From Acidobacteriota bacterium (GTDB lineage: Bacteria; Acidobacteriota; Terriglobia; Terriglobales; Acidobacteriaceae), in NCBI GenBank assembly GCA_021805955.1, contig JAJZDO010000869.1:1-10597 (forward strand): 10,597 nt of DNA. The letters are read 5' to 3'. The notes beneath the pieces are model-generated. The model ran no database searches. It had not been told where the DNA came from and was given only the letters and a program-made list of their open reading frames with translations. Every line of letters begins with the position of its first letter. Position 1 is the stretch's first letter. This document shows positions 7,181 through 10,597 of the stretch, piece after piece. The translations under genes were made by a program, and so were the position numbers.

Positions 7181-8704
7181 ATGAGCCTGCTCGCGATTGA
7201 TATAGGATCGAGTCGTTGCAAAGGAGTGTTGTTCTCTTCCTCAGGCGAGACCTTGGCGCAATGCACGCACTCGTACGCGCCGGAATTCCCCCAGCCATCG
7301 TTTGCGGAAATGAAGCCTGACGCTTTTCTGGATGCCGTAACTGTCGTATCGCGGTCGATCTGCGGCTCACAACGTGAGGGTACGATTGAGGCTGTATGCC
7401 TCAGTTCTCACGGGGAAACTCTCATCCCTGTAGGCTCGGCTGGCGCGCCTCTTCGCTCTGCGATTTTGAATATTGATACGCGCGCATCGGAAGAAGCTGC
7501 GTGGTGCGAGCAGCAGATTGGTCGTAAGCATCTATTCGAACTGACCGGCCATACCTCTCACACCATGTATCCCGTGCCTAAGTTGCTATGGCTGCGCAAA
7601 CATGAACCGGAATTGTTTCAGGCTGGTACTCGTTTTCTTGGCGTCATCAGCTATATCCTTTTGCGACTTGGACTTCCTCCGTATATCGATTACTCGCTCG
7701 CCTCCAGGTTCATGGCCTTCGATATCCGCCAAAAATGCTGGTCGGATGAGATCTTGTCCCTTATTGGCATGGAGAAGGATTCCTTTCCAGTCCCAGTCCT
7801 CGCCGGAACAATCGCGGGGAAACTATCCCACGAGGCAGCCCGGCAACTTGGACTAAGTGCGGGCGCGTTGATGATTGTGGGTGGGCACGATCAGGCATGT
7901 GGTGCTGTGGGAGTGGGCGTTATTACTTCTGGAAAAGTCTTCGACTCGATAGGAACGTATGAGAGTATCGCGGCTACTTCCGATGAACCCCAGATTAGTG
8001 AGGAAGCACTGGACTATAGCCTGAATACGTATTGCCATGTAATTCCGGACAAATACATTACGCTGGCGTATTTTCCGGCAGGCATCATGATCCATTGGTT
8101 TTCCGATCTTCTTCGTCCCCCGAATGCAGACGGGTTATCAAGTGAAGCAGAGGAGGCGTATTTGTCTGCGCTCGAGTTACTCGCGCCGGAGCAGCCGAGC
8201 GGCTTGCAGGTTGTGCCGCACCTGATTGGAACTTGCAACCCTGATTTCAATCCGAACGCGCGGGGTGCAATCCTGGGACTTACAGCAAGCTCCCATCGCG
8301 GTGATATCTACAAGGGAATCCTCGAAGGGATAGCCTGCGAACTTTCCGTCATGACCGACATTTTCGGGAAAATACTCGGCCAGTTTACGGACATCTATGC
8401 TACCGGAGGAGGAACACGGTCCCTGCTTGGCATGTGGCTACGGTCCTCGATCGCCGAGCGCAGGTTCCACTTAATGAGCTGTCCGGAATCTGTGTGCCTT
8501 GGTGGCGCGATACTTGCCAGCGTAGCTGTTGGACAGTATCCAACCATCTGTGAGGCGGTGAAGCAAATGGTTCGAGAGGAGAAGGTATTTGAGCCGGATC
8601 GTGACCTTACGCGCGCTTACCTTCCGATAAAGAAGCAATATGTCGAGTTAAATTCTCTGTTGAGCAGATTTGAAAGTCGTACAGCAACCCCGCAAATAAA
8701 TTAG
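7181..8704 (+). CDS. FGGY-family carbohydrate kinase
   Basis: A 507-residue ATP-dependent sugar kinase of the FGGY family (relatives: rhamnulokinase, fuculokinase, xylulokinase, LsrK). The actin-like fold signatures are in order: phosphate-1 DIGSSRCKG (7-15), a substrate-side region with NIDTRA (97-102), GGHDQACGAVGVG (234-246) with the presumed catalytic base Asp237, GILEGIACEL (379-388), the adenosine-site ATGGGTRS (407-414) and CLGGAILA (439-446). Length is normal. The substrate is not readable from the motifs; with a downstream isomerase and an upstream aldolase, a ketose phosphorylated at C1 is the simplest guess. Start ATG at 7181 has AGGA 7 bases upstream. It lies 48 bases after the mutarotase gene and its stop overlaps the ribosome-binding site of the next gene, which indicates a single transcript. 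Confidence 0.93.
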   Translation: MSLLAIDIGSSRCKGVLFSSSGETLAQCTHSYAPEFPQPSFAEMKPDAFLDAVTVVSRSICGSQREGTIEAVCLSSHGETLIPVGSAGAPLRSAILNIDTRASEEAAWCEQQIGRKHLFELTGHTSHTMYPVPKLLWLRKHEPELFQAGTRFLGVISYILLRLGLPPYIDYSLASRFMAFDIRQKCWSDEILSLIGMEKDSFPVPVLAGTIAGKLSHEAARQLGLSAGALMIVGGHDQACGAVGVGVITSGKVFDSIGTYESIAATSDEPQISEEALDYSLNTYCHVIPDKYITLAYFPAGIMIHWFSDLLRPPNADGLSSEAEEAYLSALELLAPEQPSGLQVVPHLIGTCNPDFNPNARGAILGLTASSHRGDIYKGILEGIACELSVMTDIFGKILGQFTDIYATGGGTRSLLGMWLRSSIAERRFHLMSCPESVCLGGAILASVAVGQYPTICEAVKQMVREEKVFEPDRDLTRAYLPIKKQYVELNSLLSRFESRTATPQIN

Positions 8705-8707
8705 GAG
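8703..8707 (+). promoter_or_regulatory. AGGAG ribosome-binding site selecting a GTG start over a nearby ATG
   Basis: AGGAG at 8703-8707 overlaps the kinase stop TAG (8702-8704). It stands 7 bases before GTG 8715 (isomerase frame) and only 3 bases before ATG 8711, which is out of frame and closes after 15 codons. Spacing and reading frame both favour GTG. Confidence 0.75.
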
Positions 8708-8714
8708 TAAATGC

Positions 8715-10097
8715 GTGATTCAGCCAACCATTGGTTTTATTGTGTACGGTGTTCATAAGGACGGTCTGTTAGATCCCATGGGCAAGCCATTTATTGATGA
8801 GTCGATACTTGCCGCCGCGAAACGACAGCTCATCGCCGCGGGCGTTCAGTTAGTCGAGTATCCAGTGGTTGTGGCGACCAAGGAAGAGGCGAAAGTTGCG
8901 CTACGCCAGATGAAGCGCGACGAGAAGGTCGATGCGGTCATCCTGTTCTCTGGCACCTGGGTTTGGGCGGCGAACATGGTGGCCGCCATCCGAGAGTATG
9001 CCGCGACTGGCAAGGGAGTGTTGGTATGGACGCATCCCGGCTCGCAAGGTTGGAGGCCGGTCGGGGGGCTTGTCCTGCACGGCGGTCTGCTTGAGATTGG
9101 AGTGCCGCACAAGTTTGTTTATGGAGAAGTGGAAGCCAGCGAAACCATTGCGAGCATCGTCAGCTTTGCGCAAGCTGCACACTTGAAGAGCATGCTGAAC
9201 CTTTCTACGATGGGTACGTTTGGCGGCCGGGGTATGGGCCAGACCTGCGGGGCGGCTGATCCATCGCAATGGATGCGAATGTTTGGGGTCGACATCGATT
9301 CTCGCGACACCACAGAAGTAATACGGACCGCCGAGCAAATTCCGCCGGAAGAAATCAAGCAACTCGGACCGCGGTTGAAGCAACTCTTCGGTTCTGTTCC
9401 GCCAGAGAATGTAGTGAATGAACGCTCGATCCGTCTCTACCTGGCGCTGAAGCAGATTGTCGAGCGCGAGGGATTCGACTTCTACACCATTCAATCGTTC
9501 CCTGGGCTGGCGGATGATTACTCTGCCACGTGTTTTGCGCAAAGCATGATGTTGGAGGACGGCTATGGTACGTCCACGCTAGGAGATTTCAACACGGCCC
9601 TCACGGTTTTTCTGCTGACCAAGCTGAGTGAAGAGCGCGTCTACTACGGCGATCTCCAGCACATTGACAAGAAAACGAACGAGATCAAAATTATTGGAGA
9701 CGGCGCCTGTCCGCCGTCGCTCGCCAGCAAACTAGGACCTGCTGGATTTGCCGAACATGGCATTCCTACGGAAGGAGGGGCTGGCGGACTCTCCGTCAAG
9801 TTAGTTTGCAAGGCGGGGGAGGGGGTGTTGGCGCGTCTGGGCCGCGTGAACGGAGAGTTCACGATGGTACTCGTGCGTGCCAGCATCTTTGAACCTTCGA
9901 AGGATCAATTACAACAACGGCTACAGGAGTGCAACATACCATTCTGGCCGCATGGTTTTGTAACTGCGCACTGCGACATCGAAGCTCTTCTTCAAAACTG
10001 GATGAATGAATACGCGTGCCTTGGCTATGGGAAACATCTCTATGCGGCGATGGCCGACTTCTGCGACCTAACCGGCATCCGAACTGTTTTGCTGTGA
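8715..10097 (+). CDS. L-fucose/L-arabinose isomerase-family protein with altered metal-site motifs
   Basis: A 460-residue cytoplasmic protein of the fucose/arabinose isomerase superfamily, expected to interconvert an aldose and its ketose. Support: the GGRGMG...DPSQWMRMFGVDID segment (170-195), the SFPGLADDYSATC region (261-273), GDFNTAL (290-296), YGDLQHID (311-318), the GACPPS loop (330-335), and a C-terminal GKHLYAAMADFCDLTGI (439-455) with His441. In typical relatives the GDFNTAL position reads E-G-D, and the loop reads H-C-G-A-x-P; here these are Leu289 and Asp329, so two positions at the metal/active site differ, while Asp313 and His441 are kept. That comparison is from memory of the family. 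GTG start, 10 bases after the kinase. It may be a divergent isomerase or a related enzyme with another chemistry. Confidence 0.8.
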   Translation: MIQPTIGFIVYGVHKDGLLDPMGKPFIDESILAAAKRQLIAAGVQLVEYPVVVATKEEAKVALRQMKRDEKVDAVILFSGTWVWAANMVAAIREYAATGKGVLVWTHPGSQGWRPVGGLVLHGGLLEIGVPHKFVYGEVEASETIASIVSFAQAAHLKSMLNLSTMGTFGGRGMGQTCGAADPSQWMRMFGVDIDSRDTTEVIRTAEQIPPEEIKQLGPRLKQLFGSVPPENVVNERSIRLYLALKQIVEREGFDFYTIQSFPGLADDYSATCFAQSMMLEDGYGTSTLGDFNTALTVFLLTKLSEERVYYGDLQHIDKKTNEIKIIGDGACPPSLASKLGPAGFAEHGIPTEGGAGGLSVKLVCKAGEGVLARLGRVNGEFTMVLVRASIFEPSKDQLQQRLQECNIPFWPHGFVTAHCDIEALLQNWMNEYACLGYGKHLYAAMADFCDLTGIRTVLL

Positions 10098-10132
10098 TCT
10101 ACAACCGAGCTATGTTGGCTGAAGGAGTGAGT

Positions 10133-10258
10133 ATGAGCGCAACCATATCGTCAGTGCAAATGCAAGCACCCGTCGTCGATTTTCTCAGACTCATCTTCTA
10201 CACCATGATGGCGGAAGTTTCACTGTTTCAGCAGGTTACGATTGTTAAAACGGCGTAG
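10133..10258 (+). CDS. Short ORF (41 aa) after the isomerase, possibly the truncated 5' end of the next operon gene
   Basis: ATG 10133 is preceded by AGGAG (10123-10127) at 5-base spacing and lies 35 bases after the isomerase stop, which is what one expects of a fifth operon gene. The product of 41 residues has a polar start (MSATISSVQMQAP), a hydrophobic middle with VVDFLRLIFY, and ends in TAG at 10258. I do not recognise it. The end falls about 40 bases before the 3' end of a transposase remnant on the opposite strand, so a longer gene (a transporter would suit the operon) may have been cut by the insertion. The last residues may be encoded by the mobile element. A genuine small protein or chance ORF is equally possible. 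Confidence 0.35.
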   Translation: MSATISSVQMQAPVVDFLRLIFYTMMAEVSLFQQVTIVKTA

Positions 10259-10597
10259 TGACACGCTTTCTCTCCCGTGCGCCGAACGGAAGCTGGGTTC
10301 AGCACGAGCGCAGCACCGGCGGCAGGGCTACACCGCAGGCTTGAAAGACCTTGCCCGTCACGCCCGGCGTCTGGCCGCGAAAAACGTACCCGTTGCCGTT
10401 GATCGCAACTTCCATTTCCACCAGGTTGTTCCAGGTCCCGGACCACGTCGGCCCATTCCAGCTTCCACTGCCTGCGCGCCAAACGGTGATCGAGTTCCTT
10501 GCGCAACAGCAGCGCCAGAAACGAGCAAAACACGTGCCCGCGAATCGTCTCGTCGCACTTGTGATAGATCGGCCGGGTATCCAGCAGCGACTTCATC
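10259..10597 (-). mobile_element. Terminal part of an insertion sequence (IS1634/IS4-like), right end outside window
   Basis: The transposase remnant on the minus strand marks an insertion sequence whose left end lies somewhere between the good RBS at about 10123 and the transposase stop at 10299. The terminal inverted repeat cannot be located, because its partner lies beyond 10597. The boundary given is a guess at the end of the short upstream ORF. Confidence 0.5.
10299..10597 (-). pseudogene. C-terminal fragment of IS1634/IS4-like DDE transposase, frameshifted
   Basis: Reading leftward from the window edge, one frame gives TRPIYHKCDETIRGH and FCSFLALLLRKELD, the typical end of the catalytic domain of IS1634-like DDE transposases, up to VVRDL (about 10433). 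From there the family-like reading continues one base over: NNLVEMEVAINGNGYVFRGQ, then FQACGVALPPVLRSC, ending at TGA 10301-10299. Joining the two requires removal of one base, most simply one G at 10431-10432. In the uninterrupted frame the protein runs on into an Arg/Gly/Ala-rich tail unlike any transposase. The gene is therefore probably dead, barring a sequencing error. The N-terminal part lies outside the window. It is oriented opposite to the sugar operon. Confidence 0.75.

Noticed and set aside
4097..10097. Reading the cluster as a sulfoquinovose (sulfo-EMP) or autoinducer-2 (lsr) operon
   Set aside because: Aldolase, mutarotase and kinase roles overlap with these systems, but no YihQ-type glycosidase, sulfonate exporter, AGE-type isomerase, LsrG or LsrR homologue is visible, and the kinase is FGGY rather than the PfkB type of YihV. 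The substrate is left open.
1..10597. CRISPR array, tRNA, rRNA, riboswitch or clear intrinsic terminator
   Set aside because: No regularly spaced repeats, no cloverleaf-like or rRNA-like stretch, and no GC-rich hairpin followed by a T-run was found by reading; small structured RNAs could be missed without folding software.

Overview
The window (moderately GC-rich, about 55-60% by eye) looks like chromosomal DNA of a soil-type heterotroph. The gene style would suit Acidobacteriota: a large secreted two-domain M16 protease, an adrenodoxin-reductase-like flavoprotein, a DeoR-controlled sugar operon and a degenerate insertion sequence. That assignment is an impression, since there is no rRNA or marker gene.

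Layout: (1) 1-773, minus strand: N-terminal 257 codons of an FprA/adrenodoxin-reductase-like FAD/NADP oxidoreductase that runs off the left edge. A CRP/FNR-like dyad (813-828) lies just upstream of it. (2) 1136-3787, plus strand: secreted M16 zinc protease with one catalytic and one degenerate half. (3) 3788-4096: no convincing gene. (4) 4097-4912, minus strand: DeoR/GlpR-type regulator. (5) 4913-5135: divergent control region with a dyad, a 9-bp direct repeat and a good sigma70-like promoter. (6) 5136-10097, plus strand: four-gene sugar operon, in order class I (DhnA/FbaB/LsrF-type) aldolase, mutarotase-superfamily protein, FGGY carbohydrate kinase, and fucose/arabinose-isomerase-like protein. 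(7) 10133-10258: a 41-codon ORF with a good RBS that stops abruptly next to (8) the C-terminal end of a frameshifted IS1634/IS4-like transposase on the minus strand, which continues past the right edge.

Together the operon encodes the logic of a phosphorylative sugar pathway: anomer interconversion, aldose-ketose isomerisation, phosphorylation of the ketose, and retro-aldol cleavage to two short fragments (DHAP would be expected if the kinase acts on C1). The adjacent DeoR-family protein would sense a sugar phosphate and control the divergent promoter. The substrate cannot be read from the sequence. The gene set does not match the textbook fucose, rhamnose or arabinose operons, because a Schiff-base aldolase replaces the class II zinc aldolase, and the isomerase-like protein appears to lack two residues that are conserved around the metal site of its family. 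No transporter or glycosidase is visible; the small ORF cut short beside the insertion sequence may be what remains of the next operon gene.
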